A stretch of 64,000 bases of DNA from Bradyrhizobium betae. Its GTDB lineage: Bacteria > Pseudomonadota > Alphaproteobacteria > Rhizobiales > Xanthobacteraceae. The notes under the pieces are model-generated. The model saw only the letters and a list, made by a program, of their open reading frames with translations, was not told where the DNA came from and ran no database searches. The position numbers and the translations under genes are program-made. The stretch lies in the NCBI RefSeq assembly GCF_004123905.1, contig NZ_MZXW01000035.1:1-64000 (forward strand), in the 5' to 3' direction. Shown in pieces: positions 26,226 through 36,600 of this stretch (positions are counted from its first letter, which is position 1; the number at the start of each line of letters is the position of its first letter).

Positions 26226-28736
26226 CTAGTACAGCCCGCCGGTGCCCGGCCGCATGAAGAAGCCGGAATCCGGCTGCTGCTGTTGCGAGGCCGGCACGCC
26301 GCCGCGGCCGTCGGCATCTGCAACGCCGATGACGGAGTAATTATCCGGCGGCGCCGTGCCCGGCTTGAAGGCTTCGAGGATCGTTCCACCGGTCTCACCG
26401 GGGCCGGCACGCATGCCGGTCTTGGCGACGACGCGCACCAGCTTGATGCCGGCCGGCACCTTGAACGGAACGGCGGGCTTGTCGGCGAGCGCGAGCTTGA
26501 GGAAGTCGCGCGCGATGGGCGCGGCCAGATGGCCGCCGGTCGCGGCGTTGCCCTTACCGAGCGCGCGCGGCTTGTCGTAGCCCATGTAGATGGCGACGGC
26601 GACGTCAGGCGAGAAGCCAACGAACCAGGCGTCCTTGGCCTCGTTGGTGGTGCCGGTCTTGCCGGCAATCGGCTTGCCGACCTCCTTGACTACGGTCGCG
26701 GTACCGGCCTGCACCACGCCTTCCATCAGCTCGGTGATCTGATAGGCGGTCATGGAATCCAGCACCTGCTCGCGGCGGTCGATCAGCTGCGGCTCGTTCT
26801 GGCTCTTCCAGCCGCCCGGTGCATCGCAGCCGCGGCATTCACGCTGGTCGTGCTTGAAGATGGTGCGGCCGTAGCGATCCTGGATGCGGTCGATCAGGGT
26901 CGGCTTCACGCGGCGGCCGCCATTGGCGAGCATCGAATAGGCCGTGACCATGCGCATCGCCGTCGTCTCGCCGGCGCCGAGCGCATAGGACAGATAGTTC
27001 GGCAGCTCGTCATAGACACCGAAGCGGCGCGCATATTCGCCGATCAAGGGCATGCCGATGTCCTGCGCAAGGCGCACCGTCACGGTGTTGAGCGACTGCC
27101 GCAACGCATTGCGCAGCGTCACCGGGCCCTGGAACTTGCCCGAGGAGAAGTTTTCCGGCCGCCACACGCCGGCGCCCTGGCCCTGGTCGATTTCGATGGG
27201 GGCGTCGAGCACGACGGTCGACGGCGTATAGCCGTTGTCGAGGGCTGCCGAATAGACGATCGGCTTGAACGACGAACCCGGCTGCCGGTAGGCCTGGGTG
27301 GCGCGGTTGAACTGGCTCTGGTCGAACGAGAAGCCGCCGACCATCGCGAGCACGCGGCCGGTCCAGGGATCCATCACCACCATCGCGCCCGAGACCTCGG
27401 GGATCTGGCGCAGGCGGTACTGGCCTTCGACCGGCTGTCCCTCCTTGCTGTAGAGCGGATCGGCATAGATCACGTCGCCGGGCTGCAGCACCTGCGACAC
27501 CGCAGTCGCCGCCCTGCCCTTCGCAGGCCCCGAGGCCGCCCTGGCCCATTTGATGCCGTCAAGTGAGATGAGACCGGTCTCGCGCTGCTTGCTGATGGCG
27601 CCGCCGAGCTCGCGGCTGGGCTGGAAGCCGATGCGCGCCGACTGGTCGCTGGTCTCCAGCACTACCGCCATGCGCCACGGCGAGATGTCGGACAGCGACT
27701 TGATCTCGGCGAGCTTCACGCCCCAATCGCCCGAAATGTCGAGCTTGCTCATGGCGCCGCGATAGCCCTGCTGCTCGTCATAGTTCACGAGGCCCGAGAC
27801 CATGGTCTTGCGCGCCATCACCTGGATCTTCGGATCGAGCGTGGTGCGGACGGACAGACCGCCCTCGTACAGCTTCTTCTCGCCATAGCGCTCGAAGATG
27901 TCGCGGCGGACTTCCTCGGCGAAATATTCGCCCGCGAAGGTGTGGGCACCGTTGGAGCGGTTGGTGACGGTCAGCAGCTCCTTGCGGGCCTTGTCGGCGT
28001 CGGCTTGCTTGATCCAGCCGTTCTCCAGCAGACGGTCGATCACGTAATTGCGGCGCTCGACGGCGCGGTCGCGGTTACGCACCGGATGCAGGGTCGCGGG
28101 CATCTTCGGCAGCGCCGCCAGATAGGAGGCTTCCGCCACGGTCAGCTCGTTCACCGACTTGTCGAAATAGACCAGCGAGGCGGCCGCGATGCCGTAGGCG
28201 CCGAGGCCGAGATAGATCTCGTTCAGATACAGCTCGAGGATCTTGTCCTTCGAATAGGTCTTCTCGATCCGCATCGCCAGCAAGGCTTCCTTGATCTTGC
28301 GGGCGAAGGAGACCTCGTTGGTCAGAAGGAAATTCTTGGCGACCTGCTGGGTGATCGTGGACGCACCCTGCGGACGGCGGTTGGAGCCGAAGTTCTGGAG
28401 ATAGAGCACGCCCGCGCGCGCCATTCCGGTGTAGTCGATGCCGCCATGTTCGTAGAAATTCTTGTCCTCGGCGGCGAGGAAGGCGTTGATCACGAGCTTT
28501 GGCACGGCCTGGATCGGCAGATACAGCCGCCGCTCCTTGGCGTATTCGCCGAGCAGCGAACCGTCGACCGCGTGGACGCGCGTCATCACCGGCGGCTCGT
28601 AATCCTGAAGCTGAGAGTAATCGGGCAAGTCCTTGGAGAAATGCCAGATCAGGCCTGCCACGGCCCCGACACCGACCAGGAACAACACTGTTCCCGCGGC
28701 GAACAGGAAGCCCATGAACCGCACCAGCAAGCGCAT
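26226..28736 (-). CDS. mrcA: Penicillin-binding protein 1A (copy 1)
   Basis: An 836-residue bifunctional class A PBP. It has an N-terminal anchor (GFLFAAGTVLFLVGVGAVAGLIW). The glycosyltransferase domain shows AAEDKNFYEHGGID with the catalytic Glu, GASTITQQVAKN and KDKILELYLNEIYLG. The OB-like insert and transpeptidase domain have SxxK in GSSFKPIVY, SxN in SLNTV and KTGT in AGKTGTTNEA. All catalytic motifs are intact. It polymerises and cross-links peptidoglycan. A second full-length copy lies 235 bases upstream on the same strand. Confidence 0.93.
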   Translation of the reverse strand: MRLLVRFMGFLFAAGTVLFLVGVGAVAGLIWHFSKDLPDYSQLQDYEPPVMTRVHAVDGSLLGEYAKERRLYLPIQAVPKLVINAFLAAEDKNFYEHGGIDYTGMARAGVLYLQNFGSNRRPQGASTITQQVAKNFLLTNEVSFARKIKEALLAMRIEKTYSKDKILELYLNEIYLGLGAYGIAAASLVYFDKSVNELTVAEASYLAALPKMPATLHPVRNRDRAVERRNYVIDRLLENGWIKQADADKARKELLTVTNRSNGAHTFAGEYFAEEVRRDIFERYGEKKLYEGGLSVRTTLDPKIQVMARKTMVSGLVNYDEQQGYRGAMSKLDISGDWGVKLAEIKSLSDISPWRMAVVLETSDQSARIGFQPSRELGGAISKQRETGLISLDGIKWARAASGPAKGRAATAVSQVLQPGDVIYADPLYSKEGQPVEGQYRLRQIPEVSGAMVVMDPWTGRVLAMVGGFSFDQSQFNRATQAYRQPGSSFKPIVYSAALDNGYTPSTVVLDAPIEIDQGQGAGVWRPENFSSGKFQGPVTLRNALRQSLNTVTVRLAQDIGMPLIGEYARRFGVYDELPNYLSYALGAGETTAMRMVTAYSMLANGGRRVKPTLIDRIQDRYGRTIFKHDQRECRGCDAPGGWKSQNEPQLIDRREQVLDSMTAYQITELMEGVVQAGTATVVKEVGKPIAGKTGTTNEAKDAWFVGFSPDVAVAIYMGYDKPRALGKGNAATGGHLAAPIARDFLKLALADKPAVPFKVPAGIKLVRVVAKTGMRAGPGETGGTILEAFKPGTAPPDNYSVIGVADADGRGGVPASQQQQPDSGFFMRPGTGGLY

Positions 28737-28864
28737 TATGTGTTTATCCGTTCAATCCTGGCGCCGCTCAAATGGCGCTTTCCAACGAAGCAATTCACCA
28801 AAACGCCAGCACATTGACGCCGAGCTCCGGCTGGTCTGCCGGAAGGATTTTCGCTGATTCCGCG

Positions 28865-28898
28865 TTTTATAATGCGTCCGCTGTGGCCAAACTAGGGC
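28865..28898 (-). promoter_or_regulatory. Conserved promoter-like element upstream of PBP1A copy 1
   Basis: On the minus strand the core GTTTGGCCACAGCGGACGC is followed by TTATAA. Nearly the same block is repeated at 31633-31665 upstream of the second PBP1A gene. TTATAA suits a -10 element; the -35 is not clear. The conservation beyond the coding region suggests either duplicated regulatory DNA or selection on a shared signal. Confidence 0.5.
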
Positions 28899-28971
28899 TT
28901 TGGGCGGGTCAGGCAAAGTCCCTTTTTGCGATTGGCGGTCGCGAGCGGGCATTGGCGCCCTCCCCGATGGA

Positions 28972-31461
28972 CTACCACAGTCCACCGGTCCCCGGCCGCA
29001 TGATGAAACCGGTCTCGGGCGGCGGCAACTGCGGCGCGCGTCCGTCATCATCGGTCATGCCGATCGCGGAATAGTTGTCCGACGGCGCGGTGCCGGGCTT
29101 GAAGGCCTCCAGGATGGTTCGGCCGGAATCGCCCGGCACGGCACGCAGGCCGGTCTTGGCATCGACCCGAACCAGCTTGATGCCGGCGGGAATCCGAAAC
29201 GGCGTCGCCGGCTTGTCCGCCAGCGCCAACTTCATGAAGTCCCTGGCAATGGGGGCTGCCGTATGGCCTGCTTGGGCGTTTCGGCCCAGGCTGCGAGGCT
29301 TGTCGTAGCCAACATAGAGACCGACGACGAGATCGGACGAGAAGCCGACGAACCACAGATCCTTTGCATCGGAGGAGGTCCCCGTTTTGCCGGCAATCGG
29401 CTTGCCCACCTCACGCAGCGCGATGGCCGTGCCGCCCTGGACCACGCCTTCCATCATCGACGTGATCTGATAAGCCGACAACACATCCAGAACCTGTTCG
29501 CGACGGTCGATGAGCTGGGGTTCGGACTGGTTCTTCCACCCATCAGGCGCGTCGCATCCGCGGCATTCGCGCTGGTCATGCTTGAAAATAGTATGGCCGT
29601 AGCGGTCCTGGATGCGGTCGATCAGGGTCGGCTTCACCCGACGGCCGCCATTGGCGATCATCGAATAGGCCGTGGCCATTCGGATCACCGTGGTTTCTCC
29701 GGTCCCGAGCGCGTAGGAGAGATAATTCGGCAGCTCGTCGTAGACGCCGTACCGCTTGGCATATTCTCCGATCAACGGCATTCCGATGTCCTGCGCAAGG
29801 CGCACCGTCACGGTGTTGAGCGACAGCCGCAGCGCATTGCGCAGCGTCGTCGGCCCCTGATATTTGCCCACCGAAAAATTGTCCGGCCGCCAGACGCCGG
29901 CACCCTGGCCCTGGTCGATCTCAATCGGCCCGTCGACCAGGACGGTCGACGGCGTATAGCCGTTGTCGAGCGCGGCCGAGTAGACGATCGGCTTGATGGT
30001 CGAACCCGGCTGTCGGTAGGCCTGCGTGGCGCGGTTGAACTGGCTCTGGTCGAACGAGAAGCCGCCGACCATCGCGAGCACGCGGCCGGTCCACGGGTCC
30101 ATCGCCACCATCGCGCCGGAGATTTCGGGGATCTGCCGCAGCCGGTACTGGCCCTCGACCGGCTGCCCGTCCTTGTAAAGCGGGTCGGCATAGATGACGT
30201 CGCCGGGCTGGAGAACCTGCGACACGCCGGTCGGGGCCCTGCCCTTGGCCGCGCTCTGAGCGATTCTTGCCCAACGCACGCCGTCGAGTGTCACGATGCC
30301 GGTCTCGCGCTGCTTGCTGACGGCGCCGCCGAGCTCGCGGGGCGGTTGGAAGCCGATGCGCGCCGACTGGTCGCCCGCCTCCAGCACCACGGCCATGCGC
30401 CAGGGCGAAATGTCAGAGAGCGACTTGATCTCGGCGAGCTTGACACCCCAGTCGCCCGAAATATCGAGCTTGCTCACGGCACCACGATAGCCCTGCAGCT
30501 CGTCGTAGTTCACGAGGCCCGAGACCATGGCCTTGCGCGCCATCACCTGGATCTTCGGATCGAGCGTGGTGCGGACGGACAGACCGCCCTCGTACAGCTT
30601 CTTCTCGCCATAGCGTTCGAGGATGTCGCGGCGGACTTCCTCGGCGAAATATTCGCCGGCGAAGGTGTGAGCGCCGTTGGACCGGCTGGTGACGGCCAGC
30701 GGCTCCTTACGCGCCTTGTCGGCGTCAGCCTGCTGAATCCAGCCGTTTTCCAGCAGACGGTCGATCACGTAATTGCGGCGCTCGATGGCGCGATCCCGAT
30801 TCTTCACCGGATGCAGAAGGGCTGGCGCCTTCGGCAGCGCCGCGAGGTAAGAGGCTTCGGCAACGGTGAGTTCGTTCACGGACTTGTCGAAATAGACCAG
30901 CGAGGCCGCTGCAATGCCGTAGGCGCCGAGACCGAGATAGATCTCGTTCAGATACAGTTCGAGGATCTTGTCCTTCGAATAGGCTTTCTCGATCCGCATC
31001 GCCAACAAGGCTTCCTTGATCTTGCGGGCGAACGAAACCTCGTTGGTCAGGAGAAAGTTCTTGGCAACCTGCTGGGTAATCGTGGACGCACCCTGCGGAC
31101 GGCGGTTTGAGCCGAAGTTCTGGATCAACAGCAGGCCGGCACGGGCCATTCCGGTGTAGTCGATGCCGCCATGTTCGTAGAAATTCTTGTCCTCTGCTGC
31201 GAGGAAGGCGTTGATCACGAGCTTGGGCATCGCCTGGATCGGCAAATACAGCCGCCGCTCCTTGGCGTATTCGCCAAGCAGCGAACCGTCGACCGCATGC
31301 ACGCGGGTCATCACCGGCGGCTCGTAATCTTGAAGCTGGGAGTACTCCGGCAAGTCCTTGGAGAAATGCCACATCAAGCCAGCCGCGACGCCAACGCCGG
31401 CCAAGAAGACAACCGTTCCTGCGGTGAACAGGAAGCCCAGGAACCGCACCAGCAAGCGCAT
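28972..31461 (-). CDS. mrcA: Penicillin-binding protein 1A (copy 2, tandem paralogue)
   Basis: 829 residues from the ATG at 31461, which aligns with the start of copy 1 (MRLLVRF); the frame is open to 31485. By eye it is colinear with copy 1 and mostly identical through both enzymatic domains. It keeps AAEDKNFYEHGGID, GASTITQQVAKN, SxxK as GSTIKPIVY, SLNTV and KTGTS, so it should be an active enzyme. Divergence is concentrated near the active-site serine (SSFK versus STIK), after KTGT and at the C-terminus. Tandem PBP1A genes are unusual. It lies directly downstream of the amidase gene. Confidence 0.92.
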   Translation of the reverse strand: MRLLVRFLGFLFTAGTVVFLAGVGVAAGLMWHFSKDLPEYSQLQDYEPPVMTRVHAVDGSLLGEYAKERRLYLPIQAMPKLVINAFLAAEDKNFYEHGGIDYTGMARAGLLLIQNFGSNRRPQGASTITQQVAKNFLLTNEVSFARKIKEALLAMRIEKAYSKDKILELYLNEIYLGLGAYGIAAASLVYFDKSVNELTVAEASYLAALPKAPALLHPVKNRDRAIERRNYVIDRLLENGWIQQADADKARKEPLAVTSRSNGAHTFAGEYFAEEVRRDILERYGEKKLYEGGLSVRTTLDPKIQVMARKAMVSGLVNYDELQGYRGAVSKLDISGDWGVKLAEIKSLSDISPWRMAVVLEAGDQSARIGFQPPRELGGAVSKQRETGIVTLDGVRWARIAQSAAKGRAPTGVSQVLQPGDVIYADPLYKDGQPVEGQYRLRQIPEISGAMVAMDPWTGRVLAMVGGFSFDQSQFNRATQAYRQPGSTIKPIVYSAALDNGYTPSTVLVDGPIEIDQGQGAGVWRPDNFSVGKYQGPTTLRNALRLSLNTVTVRLAQDIGMPLIGEYAKRYGVYDELPNYLSYALGTGETTVIRMATAYSMIANGGRRVKPTLIDRIQDRYGHTIFKHDQRECRGCDAPDGWKNQSEPQLIDRREQVLDVLSAYQITSMMEGVVQGGTAIALREVGKPIAGKTGTSSDAKDLWFVGFSSDLVVGLYVGYDKPRSLGRNAQAGHTAAPIARDFMKLALADKPATPFRIPAGIKLVRVDAKTGLRAVPGDSGRTILEAFKPGTAPSDNYSAIGMTDDDGRAPQLPPPETGFIMRPGTGGLW

Positions 31462-31632
31462 TATCTGACGATCTACCCAGCCCAAGGCGCCGAACAGGCG
31501 CTACCCCGCCAAGGCGCGGAACGGGCGCCAACCCGATATTGCAAATTCACCAGCCTACGCAATCACATCAGGCCGGACCTGGAGACACTTGCCGAACGGG
31601 ATTCTCGTCGATTCCGAGCCCCCTCCGGCGCT

Positions 31633-31665
31633 TCTATAAAGCGCCCGCTGTGGCCAAACTAGGGC
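31633..31665 (-). promoter_or_regulatory. Conserved promoter-like element upstream of PBP1A copy 2
   Basis: On the minus strand GTTTGGCCACAGCGGGCGC is followed by TTATAGA, matching the element at 28865-28898 almost base for base. It lies about 170 bases upstream of the copy 2 start and just past the 3' end of the amidase gene. Confidence 0.5.
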
Positions 31666-31692
31666 CTTTGCGGCAGCACGGCAAAAGCCCTC

Positions 31693-32988
31693 TCAATTCC
31701 CCGCCCCCGCCGTCGCCAGCCGTTTGGCCAGAAACCCGTCGATCGCCTGCGCCATCGAGCCCACGGCCTTGGACCGCCAGCCCTCGGACACCAGATGCTC
31801 GAGGTCGCCCTTGTTGGAGACATAGCCGATCTCGACCAGCACCGAGGGCACGTCGGGCGCCTTCAGCACCCGGAAACCGGCCGATTTCAGGGGATGCTTG
31901 TGCATCCGCACGGCCGACTTCATTTCGCCCATCAGCAAATGGGCAAAACGATTTGAAAACGTGCGGGTTTCCCGCTGCGTCAGATCGATCAGAATGTCGG
32001 CGACGTCGGTCGGCTCCTCCGCCAGATTGAAGCCGGCGATCGCGTCCGCGCGGTTTTCGGCGTCCGCCAGACGCTGGGCCTCGGCGTCGGAGGCCTTGTC
32101 GGACAGCGTGTAGATGGTGGCGCCCTGCGCGTCCCCCTCGGCACGCGGCAGTGCATCGGCGTGAATAGAGACGAACAGCGCGGCCTTTAGGTTGCGCGCG
32201 ATCTTGGTCCGGTCACTGAGCGGGATGAAGGTGTCGTCGTTCCGCGTCATCACCACCCGGTATTTGCCGGCCTTTTCCAGCCGATCGCGCAGCGCCAGGC
32301 CAAAGGCCAGCACCAGATTCTTCTCGCTCTCGCCGCTCGACTGCGTGCCGTTGTCGATGCCGCCGTGACCGGGATCGATCACGACCACTGGGCGTCCATC
32401 GACCTTCTGCTGCGGCACCTCTGGGGCAGCCGCAGCGGGAACCGTTGCCGGCGGCGCGGGCGCGATCGCGGGCCGCAGCTCGGGGCGGTTTTCCGGGGCG
32501 AGCGATTGCACGAAGGCGGTGCGGTCGACCTCCTCCAGCTCGAGCACCAGCCGGGCCGGCTGGCCGTTGGCTGCCTCCAGCACGTAGGAATTGGCGATCT
32601 TGGCCGGGCCCGTCAGGTCGAACACGATTCGCGAGCCGCCGGGCATGACGAGCCCGTAGCGGAAGGCCTTGACCAGCCCCCGTCCTCCGGAGCCGATGCC
32701 CGTGGGCAGCTGAAAATTGATCTGTGGGACGTCCACCACGACCCGATAGGGGTCGGCGAGCGTCACGGCGCGGAAGCTGACGGTCTGGTCGATGTCGAGG
32801 ATGAAGCGGGTCTGCTTGCCATCGCCGGCGAGGCGCGCGGCCGAGGCGATTGGAAAATTCGCTACCGCAACAGAGGGTTGCGACTGGCTTTCCGCCGCGC
32901 TCAGGCGCGAGGAATCAGCACATGGCAGTACTGCGGCGCACAGCAGCGCGCATCCCAGCAAAACCCTTTGATTTGTGCGGCTCGCCAC
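31693..32988 (-). CDS. amiC: N-acetylmuramoyl-L-alanine amidase, AMIN plus Amidase_3
   Basis: 431 residues. It starts with a signal peptide (VLLGCALLCAAVLPCADS). The AMIN domain at about residues 40-150 includes RFILDIDQTVSFRAVTLADPY and probably targets peptidoglycan or the septum. After a proline/alanine linker the zinc amidase domain begins at VVVIDPGHGGIDNG; the second-metal Glu is in SGESEKN, and FVSIHADALP and a late VLVEIGYVSN follow. It splits daughter cells by removing stem peptides from glycan strands. The two PBP1A genes follow downstream. The promoter region holds a CtrA box. Confidence 0.92.
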   Translation of the reverse strand: MASRTNQRVLLGCALLCAAVLPCADSSRLSAAESQSQPSVAVANFPIASAARLAGDGKQTRFILDIDQTVSFRAVTLADPYRVVVDVPQINFQLPTGIGSGGRGLVKAFRYGLVMPGGSRIVFDLTGPAKIANSYVLEAANGQPARLVLELEEVDRTAFVQSLAPENRPELRPAIAPAPPATVPAAAAPEVPQQKVDGRPVVVIDPGHGGIDNGTQSSGESEKNLVLAFGLALRDRLEKAGKYRVVMTRNDDTFIPLSDRTKIARNLKAALFVSIHADALPRAEGDAQGATIYTLSDKASDAEAQRLADAENRADAIAGFNLAEEPTDVADILIDLTQRETRTFSNRFAHLLMGEMKSAVRMHKHPLKSAGFRVLKAPDVPSVLVEIGYVSNKGDLEHLVSEGWRSKAVGSMAQAIDGFLAKRLATAGAGN

Positions 32989-33036
32989 CGATTCCGTGCC
33001 TCCGAGCAGCCTCTTTAACGCAATAGAACCACAGGG

Positions 33037-33051
33037 TTAATCGATCCTTAA
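33037..33051 (-). promoter_or_regulatory. CtrA box TTAA-N7-TTAA upstream of the amidase gene
   Basis: TTAATCGATCCTTAA is a perfect full site for CtrA, the alphaproteobacterial cell-cycle regulator. Read towards the amidase it is TTAA-GGATCGA-TTAACC, with the extended TTAACC half. It lies about 49 bases upstream of the amidase start. Confidence 0.65.
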
Positions 33052-33692
33052 TGACAGAAACGCGAAACTCGCTGACTGTGACCGCCGTGCGACGCTCCTT
33101 GCACGACTGGCCCAATCCACGTATGTACGGAGTGCTGACGGCCGATATTTCCGGTTGTGTCGCATTCAGCCTCCCGGTGCAGCGCCGGAACTCCCAAGGT
33201 TTGGGAATTCCAGCGTTTTCCGTTCCCCTCTAAGACCAGCGCGGTGCGCGGCAGCGAGGTGGAACGGGTCAAGCCCCGGCGGCGGACGGTTCCAGGGTAC
33301 CACTCATGTATCAGGGACAGTTCTGACAGCGGCGTAACCCATTACCCGGTCCCTTGATCCCAAGGGGACGGTTCGTGATCTCCAAGGCGAGCGCGCTCGC
33401 GCCATGCCTGGCCAGCAGCAACTGATTGAGGGGCGGCCCCGCCGCCCAATGTTTCATACGGGCCGACGCTTGATGCGCCAGACTGTGCCGACGAATTCTG
33501 AAGGACCATTCGCGACGCTGCGGAGTGACAATCCCGCGCGCCGCTGTGGTCCTCCGGCTTCCGATTCGGCGAGGCGCGAGAGACGGCGTTTCGGCCTTCC
33601 CCTCACCCCCGAATCAGGTGGACCGTCGCGTCACCCGGCAGCGCAGATCGCGCCCACGGTGAATCGCGCCCGCCGCCGCCAAGAGTTAAGAC
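33052..33692 (+). other. Long non-coding leader region of rne with several hairpins
   Basis: About 640 bases without a convincing gene between the amidase promoter and rne. It contains an 11-bp stem with one mismatch (GGAACTCCCAA/TTGGGAATTCC, 33187-33211) followed by a short T-run, and a GGGCGGC-CCC-GCCGCCC hairpin (33431-33447). In many bacteria RNase E controls its own mRNA through a long 5' leader; that this leader does so is inference. Short frames here have no ribosome site or recognisable product. Confidence 0.5.
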
Positions 33693-36600
33693 ATGCCCAA
33701 CAAGATGTTGATCGATGCCACCCACCCGGAAGAGACCCGGGTCGTCGTGGTCCGCGGCAATCGCGTCGAAGAGTTTGATTTCGAGACCGCGCAACGCAAG
33801 CAACTACGCGGGAATATCTACCTCGCCAAGGTCACAAGGGTCGAACCCTCGCTCCAGGCCGCTTTCGTCGAATATGGCGGCAACCGCCACGGCTTCCTCG
33901 CCTTCAGCGAAATCCATCCCGACTACTACCAGATCCCGGTTGCCGACCGGCAGGCGCTGATCGAAGCCGAGGAACAGGCCCATCGCGAAGCCGAAGAAGA
34001 GAGCGAGAACCGCTCCCACGGCCGCCGCCGCTCGCGCCACCGCAATTCCCGCCGCCGCAGTCAGGGCGAACGCGTCCGCAGCGACATCGTCGAAGGCGCC
34101 GATCCCGCGGCCCAGCCGGTTGAGGGCGAGGCCCTTCACACCGAGGGCGCTCCGCACGAGGGCGAGCATCTGCACGCCGATGCGGAGCACCACGGCGAGC
34201 ACGAAGGTCACGAGCATCACGACCATGGCGACCACGATCACCATGACCATGGTCACGACGACCATCATCATGCCCATGATGACGATCACCCTCACGATCA
34301 TGACCATCATCATGACGGCGAGCACGATCATCACGACCATGACCGCGCCGAGACGCCCGCGCCTGTCGCAGCCATTGGCGCCGAGCCCGTAGCCGCGGCC
34401 GAGACGGTTGCCGAACCGCAGGAAGCTGCAGCTTTCGAAACTCACGCCGAGGCTCTCGCCGAAGCCGTGACCGCAGCCGCTGAACCGGCCGACGCCGTGT
34501 ATGGCGACAGCGCCGGGGCGCCGCACGCCGAGGCCGCGGAAGCCGCCCATGAAGACGACGACGAGGACGAGGACGACGAGGAAGCCGAAGAGGAAGTCGT
34601 CGAATCCGTCGGCGGCGACGACGTGCTGGAGGAAGTGCCGGAGCGCACCTTCCGCCCGCGCCGCCAGTACAAGATCCAGGAAGTCATCAAGCGCCGCCAG
34701 GTGATGCTGGTGCAGGTCGTCAAGGAAGAGCGCGGCAACAAGGGCGCAGCGCTCACGACCTACCTGTCGCTCGCCGGCCGCTACGCCGTGTTGATGCCGA
34801 ACACCGCACGTGGCGGCGGCATCAGCCGCAAGATCACCTCAGCGCAGGACCGTTCGCGCCTGAAGGAAGTGGTGCAGGATCTCGACGTGCCCGAGGGCAT
34901 GGGCATCATCCTGCGCACCGCCGGTGCCGCCCGCACCAAGCCCGAGATCAAGCGCGACTTCGAATATCTGATCCGGATGTGGGAGACGGTGCGCGACCTC
35001 ACGCTGCAGTCGCAGGCCCCGACCCTCGTCTACGAGGAAGGCTCGCTGATCAAGCGCTCGCTGCGCGACCTCTACAACAAGGAGATCGACGAGATCCAGG
35101 TTGCCGGTGAAGCCGGCCACCGCGAAGCGCGCGACTTCATGAAGATGCTGATGCCCGCCAATGTCAGCGCGGTGAAGCAGTATCGCGACGGCCAGCCGCT
35201 TTTCTCCCGGATGGGCGTCGAAAGCCAGCTCGACGCGATGTTCTCGCCGACCGTTCAGCTGCGCTCCGGCGGCTACATCGTGATCAACCAGACCGAGGCG
35301 CTGGTCTCGATCGACGTCAACTCCGGACGGTCGACCCGCGAGCACCACATCGAGGACACCGCGCTCAAGACCAATCTGGAAGCGTCCGAAGAGGTCGCCC
35401 GCCAGCTCCGTCTGCGCGATCTCGCCGGCCTGATCGTCATCGACTTCATCGACATGGACGAGAAGCGCAACAACCGTGCGGTTGAGCGCAAGCTCTCCGA
35501 TTGCCTCAGGCAAGATCGCGCGCGCATCCAGGTCGGCCGCATCTCGCATTTCGGCCTGCTGGAAATGTCGCGCCAGCGCATCCGCGCCAGCGTGCTGGAA
35601 TCCTCGACAGATCCCTGCCCGCACTGCGGCGGCACCGGCCATGTCCGCTCGGTGTCCTCGGTGGCGCTGCAGCTGCTGCGCGGCCTCGAAGAGATCCTGA
35701 TGAAGGGCGCGACCCACAATCTCGTGGTCCGCACCCGCACCGACGTCGCGCTCTATGTGCTGAACCACAAGCGCGGCCATCTGCGCGATCTCGAGAACGG
35801 TTTCAAGGTTACGCTGTCGGTCATCGCCGACCCCAGCGTCAGCGGACCGCAGGCCTATCTCATCGACCGCGGCGAGCAGGTGCATACGCTCGAAGCCGCC
35901 AAGGCACTGCTTGCGGCGCAGGCGGCCGCAAGCCCGCCGCCGTTGCCCGAAGAAGCCTATGACGACGAGGAGTTCGATCCGGAGTTGGAATCCGAGGTCG
36001 AGACCGAGGAGACCGAAGGTCTCGCCGAGGAGCAGGCCGCGGGTGACGCAGCCTCCGAACAGGATGGGCAGCGTCGCGGCAAGCGCCGCCGTCGCCGCCG
36101 CGGCCGCGGTGGCCAGCGCGACGGTGAACCTCGCGAGGATGGCGCTCCGGTGTCGTCTGAAGCAGCCGTCGCGACCAGCGAAGGTGAAGAGGAATCCGAG
36201 TCCGAGCAGGATGGCGAGGAAGGCGAAGAACAGGCCGCCCGCGGCGAGCAGCAGGGCAGCGCCGATCGCCGCCGCCGGCGCGGTCGTCGCGGCGGGCGCC
36301 GCCGGCGTGGCAATGGCGAGGAAGGTCTTGCCGGATCCATCGGCGACGAGCTCGCGGCCAATGCGCCGCCGGAAGCAGCCGACGCGGTTGCAGACTTCGA
36401 TGGCGCCGGCGACGAGGCTGCGCCTTCGATCGCGCAGGCCGAACACACTGCGGAGCCACAGTTCACTCAGCCAGAACCGCGCGCCGAAGTGCGGACCGAG
36501 GCACCGGCCCAGCCGGAGCCGGCTCCCGCTGTCGTTGCAGCGGAGGAAGAGCCTGCCGACGACAAGGCCGCGCGGCGCCGTTCCACGGTCCGGGAAAAGG

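Noticed and set aside
28900..31110. 736-residue plus-strand open frame, with a similar one near 26283-27566
   Set aside because: Both mirror the two PBP1A genes on the other strand; their similarity to each other only reflects the gene duplication.
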